The position numbers and the translations under genes were made by a program. This document shows, piece by piece, positions 10,568 to 20,945 of a stretch of 64,000 nt of DNA (positions are counted from its first letter, which is position 1; every line of letters starts with the position of its first letter). The stretch covers positions 13,468,849 through 13,532,848 of the forward strand of contig OZ014412.1 in assembly GCA_963965975.1 (NCBI GenBank). Direction: 5' to 3'. The notes below the pieces were generated by a model. It saw nothing but the letters and a program-made list of their open reading frames with translations. It ran no database searches and had not been told where the DNA came from. This stretch comes from Xestospongia bergquistia (lineage: Eukaryota > Porifera > Demospongiae > Haplosclerida > Petrosiidae).

Positions 10568-13500
10568 AAGAGAGAGAGATTAACTTACCTAAAGTAATTG
10601 GAACCTGACTCCTCATTTCAGAATTTGAATTTGAATAAGATCCTTGATTATCTACATTAAAAAATATAAGTCATTAACAATTATAATATATTGTTTCAAA
10701 ATAATATTGGCTCAGTTATCTACATTGTTATCTTGATAAAATTATTGTGTATACAAGATATTATTTGAAAACACTGATCATACCTCGTGTATCCAGAATA
10801 GGAGGGGCTTGAACTAATTGGATTTGACAAGCTGATGTCTGATCTATAATTAAAATAACAAATAAGATATAAATGTTGAAAACAGCATACATTTGTATCC
10901 AGTAAACCAATGTCCCTCTTTCTCTGTATCAAGTTGTATTGGTTCTAATTGTCTCATTATTGTGCATTGAACATATTTAGAGTAAATTAACTTTGCTGGA
11001 TGTGGTTGTATATTTAAATCTGTCATGTGATTAGGATGTCTACACAACAGACTAACTGTAAACTTGAGAGCGGAAGGATCATATGACAGGGGATCAGCAC
11101 AGGATGATACAGCTTCATCTAGTGTATCGCGTATGATACTACAATTACTGATAGGAATTCCAGAAAAGTAGACTTCCATCCAAGAAAGGGAATCAACCAG
11201 CAAAACTAATCCCTCTAAATCATCAGAAACTAATTTCACTCCATAGCGTAGCTGATTTGATAATTTTGATGATGAACTGTATAACTTAAAGGTTGGATAA
11301 GTCTTCCTATTTAGTAAAGCTACTACAGTAGCAGGGAACACACCCTATAACATAACAATAATTGTAGAGTTATGACTAACATGTATGACATCACTTACCT
11401 GAGGTACAACTTTGTTTTCAAATTGAAGCACCATTGGATGACATGTTTTCTTAAAATGCTTCTTTTCTTCCCCTGTAATATGCGTACTAGGAAGAACTGC
11501 TGGTATAAAATACTGCTGAGTTGATGAAGTAGATGTTGCCTCTGTTAGATTCCTTAAAGGACTGATAATGCAAAGATGTGCCATTAACTCAAGGAAGTTA
11601 TCCTTGGTGAACAAACCCTCAACAAATTGGACATCCAGGAGAGCATCGAGCAATTTACTTTCAAATATGCCTTTGTGTCGAAGCTGTTGATTCCAGCCTG
11701 GGTAGGGAGCACAATCTTTGAAAATTTTACACTTCACTGGGTCAACAAATGAAGCTCTAATGATGCTAGTGACCAAGTTAACTAGGTACTGTGGATTAGT
11801 GAATATAATGTTATCGATTACGTCAGGAAAGTAGAGAACTAAAGACAAGGAGTTGAGGTATTCAATACAGAGTGTTGTATCTGAAGCTTTCATTTTTAGC
11901 TCTTGCCCTATCTCCACACAGCTGTTAAGAGAGACCATACCATGATCCACCTTCTCTGCTACTTCTTTCATACGTAATTCAAAGACATACCATCGAATTG
12001 GTATTTCTATTTCAGCAGCAATATTTTCATAACTTGTAATACGCGAGCGGATATCTTCGGATATTTGCTTTCTATTCCTTTTGCATGTATTGTCAACAGG
12101 AAAAATTAATTCATCCTCTGATTCATTATAAAATATGAAGTGATCGCGAAATTCATGCAAAGCATGCAGCAGCTGAGAATTTTTTTCATGCAATGGCTCT
12201 AATTCCTTGAACAGAGTAGTGATTCCATATGTGCGATCATAATTTGTACCAACAATACAGAAGAGAGGCTTAAAATCAATTTTGTCGAGACCTTTGGCAA
12301 CTGTGTGCTTGGCTGATGCTATAGAACGGACAAAGTATTCTATTAGCTGAAGATTGGTCATCTGAAGCAAACTAGGCTGATGTACAATTTGACCATTGAC
12401 AGAGTATAGAAACTTAGGCTTATCACTGAGAAAATCATTCAATTTTGTGACAATAACATTGAGGCAATTTCCATGAAGAAAAGCCCGTGATACATCAGCA
12501 AATTGAGGCTGACCTCCGCTATCAAGGACATGTATCCATGTTGATTCGTGCAGCTCTTTTGACCTTTTTCCTTTTGCCAAAACATCAAGTATTTGGTCAG
12601 AGTAATAAGGAGCATCTGAATCAATAATATAATTGGGATCTAAATTAGTGGCACCAGAGGAAATTTTGTGGGTCAGAGGCTCAAGAGAAGTAATATCTTG
12701 TTCATCGGTACATTGGTCTTCCATAAGTGATGTGGGTACATTGCCACATTTTTCAATACTAGAAGTGGTACTAGGAGTAGACTCTTTATCAATTTCTTCA
12801 GATTCAAAAAATTTAGGAAACACTTCCATTACTCTCTTCAACAATTCTATCCCCTCCATTCTCTCCCAAATACTTCCATGCTTCTCTCCAACTATACGCT
12901 CAATTGCACGGATAGGTCTACTGGCAATAGCTGTGCTGTTGTGATGCTTTGGAGCTGGCCAATTGAAAAGCAAATGTAGAAAAGATGTTTTCCCTACACC
13001 TGGAGGACCCATTAGCACCAACTTTATAATTTCTACAATAACAGACCCTTCTCTTAAAGCTTGCGCAAATGATTTAGCTGAATCTGTATAAGAGAAATAT
13101 AGATCAAGAATAAATAATGAAAATGAAGTAATGTCTTTAATACAAAACTAATTTGATGAAATTATCTTTTCATTAAACAGATTACATCATCTTATGCAAC
13201 GTGTAATTAGTATAAATGTGCTATTATAATAGCACATTTATACTGATTAAATATTTCACAACAATGTGACTATTACATAAAAGAATGGATATTGATTATT
13301 TAAGAAGACATGCAAACAATAAAATTAATAAAATTATTAATTTTATTAGGAAAAAAATATTATTTGGCAATACTATTATGAATCCACAACAATTTTATGA
13401 TAACAGAATTGAAGCAAATATAGATAGCTTAAACAATGTTCTTTCCTATACACAATGATAACACTAAAGTCATATTTGCTGTCAAGGATATCTTTGACAA

Positions 13501-14773
13501 TGAAGTGGTGCTACAAACAAACTCGATTTAACTAACCTGAATACAAGCATTGTCTAATGGCTTGAGTCGACATGTAAGCCAGATCAGCAGGTAATTTTCC
13601 TTCCTAAAAGCAAGCACTGAATAATTATATATATAATATATGACTTACCTTGTCTGGTATATTAAAGTCAGCTCCAAATTGATGTAATAACTTTACTACT
13701 TCCATTTTCTTTCTCATAAATGCAAGATGAAGTGGAGTTCGTCTTTGCTATAAATATAAATATGTATTTATTAAAACACCTTTTTGTCAAATGAGATGCT
13801 ATGAAATTAATCTTAAAAAAAAATTTAGTGATTATCTGAAAAAGATTTAGATTCTGTTACTTAATGTCAAACACTTGCATATATAACTAGTTTAATATTT
13901 TGCTATATGAAGTTTTATATTAAGTTTTTTAGAGGTCAACTAGTCAGACCAACGTTTCTATGCTGGATATGAAACTGTTGTGTGTGTAATGTAATTTTGT
14001 AGGAAGTGACACAAACTGGAATGATTATGTACATGTATCATATCAAAAGTGGTTGATACATTTCATCAGTATATTAATCATACAGAGAAATAAGAAAAGC
14101 TCAATTCAGTAACCTTGGACTTTCTTATGATTAGTCTCATCTGGTGAAATATCTAACAAGTAGGTATAGACAAATACAAACACTAATAAAATGCTAATAT
14201 GACTCATTTTAAGAGGTACAGACTTTGCTTGGTGTTAAAAAAATGTGTGATATCAACAACATGTATAATTGTAAGTTCATCATAACAATTTACTGTTCAT
14301 TCTTATTAAAGAATTTTAAATACTGATGTAATGAATTACTTGAAAATAGAAGCAAAGAGAATCTATACACAAAGCTAGAAGATTCTATTTTAGGCTAATA
14401 GTTAAATTAGTTGGACTACTAACATATTTTGTCTCCTTAAATGTGTATGAATATACTGTAATCATTAAGAATATAATTGTTTTGATGAATTAGACCTATT
14501 CTAATAAAATTATTGTCTCAAATAATTTGACAAAATGAACATAACTTGAACTAACACTGATTTCCCATAATTGTTGACCACACCCTCATGAATAATAATA
14601 TTTTAGAATACATCACTGTATTAATTTTATAAAGCTAATAACGAAGACATTCACCAATGTATATAGACAGTTACCTTATTGAGAGCATCAAGGGTTGCTC
14701 CACTTCGTATAAGTAGTTGAACCATTTCAGTGTGTCCTTTAGATGCAGCATCGTGTAATGGTGTATTCTTATC
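9013..14773 (-). CDS. Ankyrin - Roc - COR - death - death domain protein (ROCO family), 3' part of gene
   Basis: Eleven exons join into one frame of 3285 bases (1094 residues plus stop): 14675-14773, 13649-13747, 13537-13603, 11399-13083, 10891-11344, 10784-10843, 10589-10651, 9814-10092, 9657-9716, 9478-9573, 9013-9335. All junctions are GT-AG and the phases agree. Order of domains: two ankyrin repeats and a capping piece (about 1-88), Roc GTPase (P-loop GPPGVGKTS near 113, DSGGQPQF near 277), COR (about 400-790), death domain 1 (843-935), death domain 2 (988-1094). ROCO proteins are GTP-regulated scaffolds; ankyrin repeats usually bind a partner and death domains recruit signalling partners, so a cytosolic sensor or adaptor is likely (inference). 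The first exon is not here; more ankyrin exons lie upstream. Confidence 0.85.
9478..9716 (-). CDS. Two small linker exons between the death domains (9657-9716, 9478-9573)
   Basis: Exons of 60 and 96 bases, both in phase 1, code for a polar linker (VENDTKPNLYESMTRDPLT; LPSLTESCGQPHEDNGTAIN). Donors are GTTGG and GTTAG. They have no domain and could be alternatively spliced without breaking the frame. Confidence 0.7.
9814..10092 (-). CDS. Exon encoding the first death-like domain
   Basis: A 279-base exon with acceptor TTTATAG and donor GTCAGA, phase 1 at both ends, so it is a symmetric module. It reads YVLLRMLSSVTANWQEMGGL, LLGVDSNTIDGL, MLQSWLDNEPTPVTWDHF and ITVIEGPL...EIRQFLG, the six-helix death-fold spacing with the conserved Trp in W.EMG. 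The longer open frame through the acceptor is intron read-through. Confidence 0.8.
10527..10580. repeat. Compound microsatellite (AC)n(AT)n(AG)n
   Basis: Runs of AC, then AT, then AG lie in an intron of the Roc-COR gene just below the exon at 10589-10651. It starts 9 bases from the donor, so length changes could touch splicing. Confidence 0.95.
10589..10843 (-). CDS. Two small linker exons after COR (10784-10843, 10589-10651)
   Basis: Exons of 60 and 63 bases, phase 1, encode a linker (QTSACQIQLVQAPPILDT; DNQGSYSNSNSEMRSQVPIT). Acceptors TTATAG and AATGTAG, donors GTATG and GTAAG. No fold expected. Confidence 0.7.
10891..11344 (-). CDS. Exon after the Roc-COR exon: C-terminal part of COR or adjacent domain
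   Basis: A 454-base exon from acceptor TTATAG (start 11344, GVFPATVVALLN) to donor GTATGC. It continues the COR reading frame: PTFKLYSSSSKLSNQLRYGV, DLEGLVLLVDSLSWMEVYF, CADPLSYDPSALKFTVSLLC. In ROCO-type proteins this position holds the end of COR and a beta-rich extension. Confidence in the exon is high; the domain name is an inference. Confidence 0.75.
11399..13083 (-). CDS. Large exon with Roc GTPase and COR core
   Basis: A 1685-base exon from acceptor TTATACAG (13083) to donor CAG|GTAAG. The Roc part has the Walker A loop GPPGVGKTS, an insertion of about 120 polar residues, DSGGQPQF (G3, DxxGQ-like) and CIVGTNYD at the NKxD position, where the Lys is replaced (TNYD). The COR part is seen in IPIRWYVFELRMKEVAE, LNSLSLVLYFPDV and IIFTNPQYLVNLV. 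Roc-COR units bind GTP and dimerise. It is fully open, with no frameshift. Confidence 0.88.
13537..13747 (-). CDS. Ankyrin repeat exon (13649-13747) and ankyrin-capping exon (13537-13603)
   Basis: The first exon is exactly 99 bases, phase 0, one 33-residue ankyrin repeat (RRTPLHLAFMRKKMEVVKLL, GADFNIPDK). The next, 67 bases, reads EGKLPADLAYMSTQAIRQCL, a short C-terminal cap, and ends in phase 1, the phase used by the rest of the gene. Acceptors TATAG and CTTTTAG; donors GTAAG and GTTAG. Confidence 0.85.
14675..14773 (-). CDS. Ankyrin repeat exon, 99 bases
   Basis: One complete repeat (DKNTPLHDAASKGHTEMVQL, LIRSGATLDALNK), phase 0 on both sides, acceptor ATTATCCAG, donor GTAACTG. It joins in frame to the exon at 13649-13747. 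Confidence 0.85.
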
Positions 14774-15734
14774 CTGGATAATGAAAGTGTTAAAATTATG
14801 CAAAGTGTTAAGATAATTTAATTTATAGTACAATGACAAATCAAGTATACTACACTAGTTTCAACAGAAACTTTATTGCAAAAGCAACAGCTGGTACCAT
14901 TGATCAAAGAGAGTTATTAGTGTAATCATTTAGTTGATCACACATTATTAGAGATTGGACTTTGGAGCTAGCATGTTATTGCAAGTTCAGTATACAATAA
15001 CATATAGGCATATTCTTATTAACAAAGAAGATATAGTTGGACCTTACAGAAGCATTTTTAAGAACAAGCAACATATCACAGCAGTTCTGTTTTATACTTT
15101 GATTTGCTCATTGATATGACTGCATGTATATAGTTTAATTATTTAGGATCTCACATATAAATACAGACACTTTACGTAATACCTTAAATACAGTATTTTG
15201 TAAGAGATTTTTACCTTACAAAAATTATTGAATTATTGAAATAACAATGTAATAAAAGATAATGTAGGGAATATGCCAAATTGATATAATGCTAATATTT
15301 ATGTTCTTCCAGTCATATTATTACAATTATCCAACAGAATAATTATGATGATCTATACTATGTGTTATGATTGTAATAACTACTGTATATGAATTCAACA
15401 TTGATGATATCTGTGATATTTGTCATTAAAATAATCTATAATAAACATATCTTAAGATAGAGCTTGGTTAGTGGGAATGGTATCCAAAAATATATTGACA
15501 ACATGTAATTCATACTATTTTTGCACACATAGTGTACAACACTAGTTCAGGAAAGTATATGATTTATTACATATTAAAAATTTTATATAAGCAAATTACT
15601 GAAATGTATAAATGTATACAGTTACAAGTGATATGACATAATATAAATTAAATTAGCACAAAAATTATCTGGTTGTGACAATACTATGTGAACTATTTTG
15701 CAAGCAATGTTTGTTGTTGATTTTGCTGATTAGT

Positions 15735-16230
15735 AGGAGGAGGAATAAGTTATCATCACAACAGAGATGTCAATATATCTAAATAAAATGTTAGGATTAA
15801 TACAAGTAGTAGATTGTAAAGATTCACTCATATGTCATGTTCCAAGAAGTGACTAACAATCAGAAGAATTTATTATACAAGTCTAATTATTCACTCAATG
15901 TAAATGTCAGAGCATGTTTCTACAAGTAATTAACAGTATCCTAGTATATTCACTATGTTAATACTTAGAATGTCAAACCATTTAACTTATTATTATCATA
16001 GAATAAGCATAGTGATGACAGTGACTATAATTACACTTAGTACGAGGATTATAGTAAATACAGACATGTTGTTTATATTGTGTGATATGTTAGCTTTGGA
16101 AAGGTGGAGATAATTTCATTCTAGCTTATATCTGGTATTACTAGCACCTCATATATTGTAGTAGTAGGTAGTAGTTGTATGTACATAAACAAATAGACAG
16201 AGCTCAAGTGGTATGCTGTCATTGTTCTTC
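15735..16230. repeat. Intronic repeat unit R, copy 1
   Basis: Starts AGGAATAAGTTATCATCAC and includes AAGTGACTAACAATCAGAAG. Related copies lie at about 16345-16640 (more diverged), 26795-27260, 29766-30130 and 43452-43920. Copies 3 and 5 sit about 170 bases below an ankyrin exon; here the expected exon is absent. The unit is most simply an old duplicated intron of the ankyrin array. Confidence 0.65.
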
Positions 16231-16344
16231 TTGTTACTTAATTTTCCATATCTGTTTCTTAATGATTGCTCTTACATCTTTTAGAACACAAAGCAATTTA
16301 CTGTCTTTGGAATTATAAGAAATTTAAGTCAAAAACTACAAAAT

Positions 16345-16640
16345 TCATAATGCTAACATGTAAACTTATTCAAGTCACTAACAATAAGAAATTCTATTAT
16401 ACAAATCTTTCAAAATAAAATAACAGAGCATAATTAGTATTCCAAGTAAACAATATCCTGGTATATTAGCTTTGTTGCCTCTGAGAGTGTAAAACAATTT
16501 TTCTTAAATAATAGACTAAAAGTAATTAAGACACTGTCTAGTTAGTGTTAGGACTATAGTAAATGTAGAGATGTTGTTTATATTGTGATGATATGTAGGC
16601 TTTTCAAACTTAGAGATAATTTCATTCTAACTAATAGTAG
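16345..16640. repeat. Intronic repeat unit R, diverged copy 2
   Basis: Shares CTAACAATAAGAAATTCTAT, TATCCTGGTATATTA and GATGTTGTTTATATTGTG-like blocks with copy 1. A part of the same version recurs at 18137-18258 and 31093-31213, where it is cut by a transposon remnant. Confidence 0.5.
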
Positions 16641-16775
16641 TCACTAGGTCAGTGGAGTTAACCCTCACATACACAATTATAGACATATTAGCACTTACTA
16701 CACACTATACAACAATGCTTTCTTTATGATCTCTTACATCAACCAACAATTTAAATATATTTATATCAGCACTGT

Positions 16776-16826
16776 ATATTACAGACACTATGTTATTATA
16801 ATATAACAACATAGTGTCTGTAATAT
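16776..16826. repeat. Perfect hairpin: 19-bp arms, 13-base loop
   Basis: ATATTACAGACACTATGTT (16776-16794) pairs perfectly with 16808-16826. It touches the left edge of the duplicated unit (about 16825). A second, near-perfect hairpin (arms of 14 at 16835-16848 and 16859-16872) follows at once. Confidence 0.85.
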
Positions 16827-17319
16827 TTTGAATTCTAGGACGAAATATGGCACCATAAATATTTTGTCCTAGGATAAATTTTGTGCTGTTATTTTGTTAT
16901 TTTGTGCTTTTATGTTACTTTGTTCAGTTGTTTGTTTTATAGTCTTTGATCACTAAATTAGGTTGTGAACTAAAGGCAGAGTTAATCAAATGTGACTTTG
17001 TTGTTTGTTAATTGTAAATTTACTAACAGACCAATTGAAACAATCAACAGTCATGATCAATTGTCAGTCATTTCACAATATTACTGATAATTGTCATTGA
17101 CACAGTTATAACTAAGGAAGTTACAAAAACACACAAAGATCTGTTACTTGAATTTTGAATTTGTTATAAACATCATTTATGTTTTGTGACTTCATGTGTT
17201 CCTACATGTGTTAATTCATCATATAATATAATGTTCTTAACATAAAATATATACTTAATATCAAATATGTTCATAATATGAAATATGTTGTAATGTATCT
17301 TTAATAATAATCACACTAA

Positions 17320-18258
17320 ATATTACATACAATAAAAATATATTTTACTTTTACACTAAATCCTCAGTTATATATACAAATTTCAACTATTGGAAAGTGA
17401 CTTTGCAAAGCCACACATAAAATAATAAACTATATATAGTAACTGCTTCTAATCTGCTGTCCATGTTGACTATAACTGTGTGTGAAAATGACATTGCTTG
17501 AACCACAATAAAAATAGTTGTTTAATGATTCATTTCACTTATCTGAACAAATCCACTATCTGTACACTTATAAAGAATATCATAAACAAAAATTTTGGAT
17601 AACTCAAGATGTACTGTACATAAATGGAGTGTCTAAAGTAATAACACTGACAAATAATAAGACCGTATGTGACCAAAATACAAAGATGGTATGTAACACA
17701 AATAAACTTCAAGTGAGTGCTTGCACATAAATGGTTGCATTGTGGCCCACTTGAATACAAATCACTAAATTTAATATATGAGATGTTTAATATTTGGTCT
17801 TATGGTTACCAAATTCCATAACTTCTTGTTCAAGATGAACATGTAGCAGTTGTTTTAATGCAAGCACTTGTTTGAAATTAGTTTGGACATTAGGTACCAT
17901 TTTCCTATTTTTAGTCACAAGTCTCAGTTGTATGTTTAATAATAATTTATGAAATGTTCATTCATTTTATACATGAAGTTTGGCATATGTAATGATAGTA
18001 CCATACAATATATCTGGTTGTGCAATGCTGTGTTAATGATTTTGCAAATGATATATTCTATAACTTATTGTAGTTAATTGCTATTAATACATTACCATAA
18101 TGAATGATATGAATGGAGTTTGAAGAAAACTTCTTATGTAAACTTATTCAAGTCACTAACAATAAAAATTCTATTACCAAAATTTTTCAAAGTAAAATAA
18201 CAAAATAATTAGTATTTCAAGTAATAAACCATATCCTAGTATATTAATTTTGTTTAGT
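17320..18258. other. Duplicated intronic stretch, no supported gene
   Basis: Matches about 30272-31213 closely. Two short open frames face each other on opposite strands (17518-17730 and 17539-17760) and are kept in the other copy, but neither has a motif, and both being kept is expected from the high identity alone. Confidence 0.5.
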
Positions 18259-19047
18259 GGACCCACGAATGTATTCCCAAAATTGTCATGGTGATGTAAC
18301 TTTCGATTCTACAGCATATCCTTAAGATTTTTGCACTAAATGATAGCACGTAATGAGCTCTGTAAATATAATATTTAAGTATTGCCTGATGATGTTTTGT
18401 ATTTGCCAAACTAATTTTGTGCATATTGTAAAATTTTACACGATTATGACGTCATAAATTAATTTCCTTCACCTCTTCCTGGAGTTCACATGATCAACTT
18501 CTTTGTGATTTAAGTCTATCTTTCTATCTCTTTATCGATGTCATCAAAGTCGAAGACACAAAGGCAACGCGAGGAATCATTAGTACTAGCAAGAGAAAGT
18601 AAAATGAATGTTGTTCTAGTCAGGAGGAGTCAATAATGGAGGGTCAGTTTAGTGGAACGACCGACGAGGTTAGAACTGAACCTGAAGGACTTGCTGAATT
18701 GTTGGTGCTGTCTAGTGATTCCTTAGACATGGAGGATGAAGACGTCGACCCATCATTTGATTTAGGCTCAAGCTAGAAGTCTGATAAGAGATCATATGAT
18801 CGACAACTTTTGTGACAAATGGGTTACTCATCTTAACCATGAAGATAGAGTTTCTCTTGGCCTCCTTCTCTGTTTTCAACTTAGACCTGTACTTAGAAAG
18901 GGTGTAACAGAATCAGCAGAGTTTTCTTCATAAAAACCAGCATTAGATTCAATATCCCTCCAAAGAATCCAGAAACATTTTGAAAGGTACACCATTACAT
19001 GCTTACTTATCTTGAAGATATACCAAAGGCTGAGACTTAGAGATGTT
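18259..19047 (+). pseudogene. N-terminal remnant of an unidentified transposon gene
   Basis: Starts abruptly inside a repeat R copy. ATG at 18540 opens MSSKSKTQRQREESLVLARE, then an acidic part (LSSDSLDMEDEDVDPSFDLG) and, in another frame, NFCDKWVTHLNHEDRVSLGL followed by LLLCFQL. Frameshifts and stops separate these. The arrangement looks like the N-terminal region of a large DNA-transposon protein, but the family was not settled. At 19048 it is fused directly to gypsy RNase H sequence. The counterpart is 31214-31996. Confidence 0.45.
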
Positions 19048-20817
19048 AGGAAGAAAGTTCAAAATATATTCAGACCACCAACCACTCAAATATTTATTCA
19101 GTGAAACCCGTCCGATACCGGTGATGGTTGTATCGAGGATTCAACATTGGTCACTACTCCTCAGTTCTTATGAATATGAGATTGAATATTGACCAGGATC
19201 CAAAGTAGCAAATGCTAATGCTCTCAGTAGACTCCCTTTACCAGAGACCCCACCCGAGTCAAGTAAAGATGGACCAGTAGAACTACTCATTCATCAACTC
19301 TCAGAAGTAATTGTCACTGCTAATCAAATAAAGAATTGGACAGAAAAGGATCAAATCTTATCTCGAGTTCATCATTTTATATTACACAGATGGCCAAACA
19401 TTGTTGACAATGAAGATCTCAAGCCATACTTTAACCGTCGAGATGAACTCAGCATCGTCAAAGGGTGTGTCTTGTGGGGATCACGAGTAATCATACCTAC
19501 ACCTTCTCAGTCACTAGTGTTGAATCAACTACATGACACTCATCCTGGAGTCAGTCAAATGAAGAGTCTTAGTCGTTCATATGTCTGGTGACCAGATATA
19601 GACAGTGATATTGTGAAGAGAGTGAGAGGATGTAATATGTGTCAAATGAATAGACCTTCTCCTAGTAAAGCTCATCTCCACCCATGGGAGTATTCCTGTA
19701 GACCTTGGGCGCGGATCAACATTGACCATGCTGGTCCCTTCATGGGAAAAATGTTTTTAGTGGTCATAGACGCTTATTCCAAAAGGATTGATGTTGAAAT
19801 ACTGAACTCTACTTCTGCCGTGAGCACCATTATTAAACTTTGTTCATTATTTGCTACACACAGCATACCAGAACAGTTGGTGTCAGATAACAGATCAGAT
19901 TTTCAAAGCGAGGAATTCAAGCAAATCACAACTCAGAATGGTATTAAATACATATTCACATCACCTTACCATCCCTCCTCCAATGGATCTGCTGAAAGGG
20001 CAGTTCAAACTATCAAGAGTACAGTTGTTAAAATGGATGGTCCAATTGATGTACGTTTATCTATATTTTTACTTCAGTATAGGGTAACACCCCAGACTAC
20101 TACTGGACTTTCCCCGTCTCAACTTCTAATGGGAAGGAAGATAAGAACATGTTTAGATGCACTACATCCTGATATGTCAGAAGATGTCGAGAAGAAACAG
20201 GAGAAACTCATCTCTGGCAAGGAACCTCGAAAGTTTAAACTGGATGATCTATTGTTTGCAAAAAATTTTCATGAATCTATGTGGATACCGGTGAAGGTAA
20301 CTAAAATAACTGGACCTTTATCGTATGAAGTTACAACTGAAAGTGGCATGACTTTACGACATCATGTTGACCATCTTCGAAGATTTTCAGAAGAGTCACA
20401 AAGTACATTATCAACTCAAGAGGATTGGTCAATAATAGATACCACACCTCAAGGAAGACCTCAACCTAATCAGGTAGAAGTTTCAGAAGCTCAAGAAGAT
20501 CGTGTGGAACCAACAGAGCCTACCCAATCAACACCTGAAAATCCAACACCAGTAGAGCATTCACCAGTTGGAAGATCAAGTCGAAAACAAAAATCGCCTG
20601 AAACATTTGCTCCACTCATTCGAACTTAAAAACTTAAAAAGAGGGAAAATATGGTAACTTAAATAAACCTATGATGTAATGTTTATATAAATGTTCTGGA
20701 ACTGCACTATATATTGTCATGTAAATTCAGTTTTGTTCAGTCTACAGTTGTTGAGTTATTGTTCTTTTAAATATATATGTTGTATTGGTAAGCTCGGTCA
20801 CTAGTAGAATTACAACA
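19048..20817 (+). pseudogene. Gypsy family A, copy 1: 3' remnant (RNase H end, integrase, 3' LTR)
   Basis: Begins inside RNase H ([11 protein letters not shown]), then the shared stop (TGA 19190-19192, after EIEY), the integrase zinc finger with HDTHPGVSQM and CNMCQ (a Trp codon is TGA at 19589-19591), and an open frame 19613-20629 of 338 codons with the core: NIDHAGPFMGK (first Asp), QLVSDNRSDF (second Asp), SSNGSAERAVQ (Glu). The C-terminus is Pro/Gln-rich. The 3' LTR is 20650-20817, preceded by a purine tract, and TAGTT follows at 20818-20822. Gag, protease and reverse transcriptase are missing, so it is dead. Confidence 0.88.
20650..20817 (+). repeat. Gypsy family A LTR (168 bp)
   Basis: Starts TATGGTAAC in place of TGTGGTAAC and ends ATTACAACA. 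Same length as the LTRs at 22312, 26455, 38559 and 43113. Confidence 0.9.
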
Positions 20818-20945
20818 TAGTTAGCTTGTATGATTGGTATTATAATATCAAAAAAGGCTCTATTTTGCATTTTCCTTTTGAAATTATTTTCCAAAATTTA
20901 ACATCCCAAAAATCTGGAAGAAATGATTTCAAGAAAACACTTTTC
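20818..20945 (-). pseudogene. piggyBac-type transposase, short N-proximal fragment
   Basis: Same sequence as follows the other gypsy 3' LTRs (26623, 33096, 43281). On the minus strand it reads around GCYILGNNFKRKMQNRAFF and IIIPIIQGNY, the part just before the catalytic core. It stops at CTTTTCGG and is joined to the 3' end of another piggyBac copy. Confidence 0.65.

Larger units (their letters stand above)
14774..16775. other. Intron-like stretch with diverged repeat units, no exon found
   Basis: Lies upstream of the 14675-14773 exon. It was scanned on the minus strand for the TPLH.AA..GH ankyrin signature and none was seen. It holds two repeat units, listed separately. Confidence 0.5.

Noticed and set aside
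10560-10580. CRISPR-like or satellite array
   Set aside because: Short dinucleotide runs only; no spaced repeats anywhere in the window, and the sequence is eukaryotic.
10341-10616. ORF containing a long Val-Cys run
   Set aside because: Translation of the (AC)n(AT)n microsatellite read through from a linker exon.
12633-12944. Plus-strand ORF of 103 codons
   Set aside because: Antisense shadow of the large Roc-COR exon, which has a clear P-loop.
17518-17760. Pair of facing ORFs kept in both duplicated units (also 30452-30715)
   Set aside because: The same bases are open on both strands, no motif is present, and conservation follows from the overall high identity of the units.
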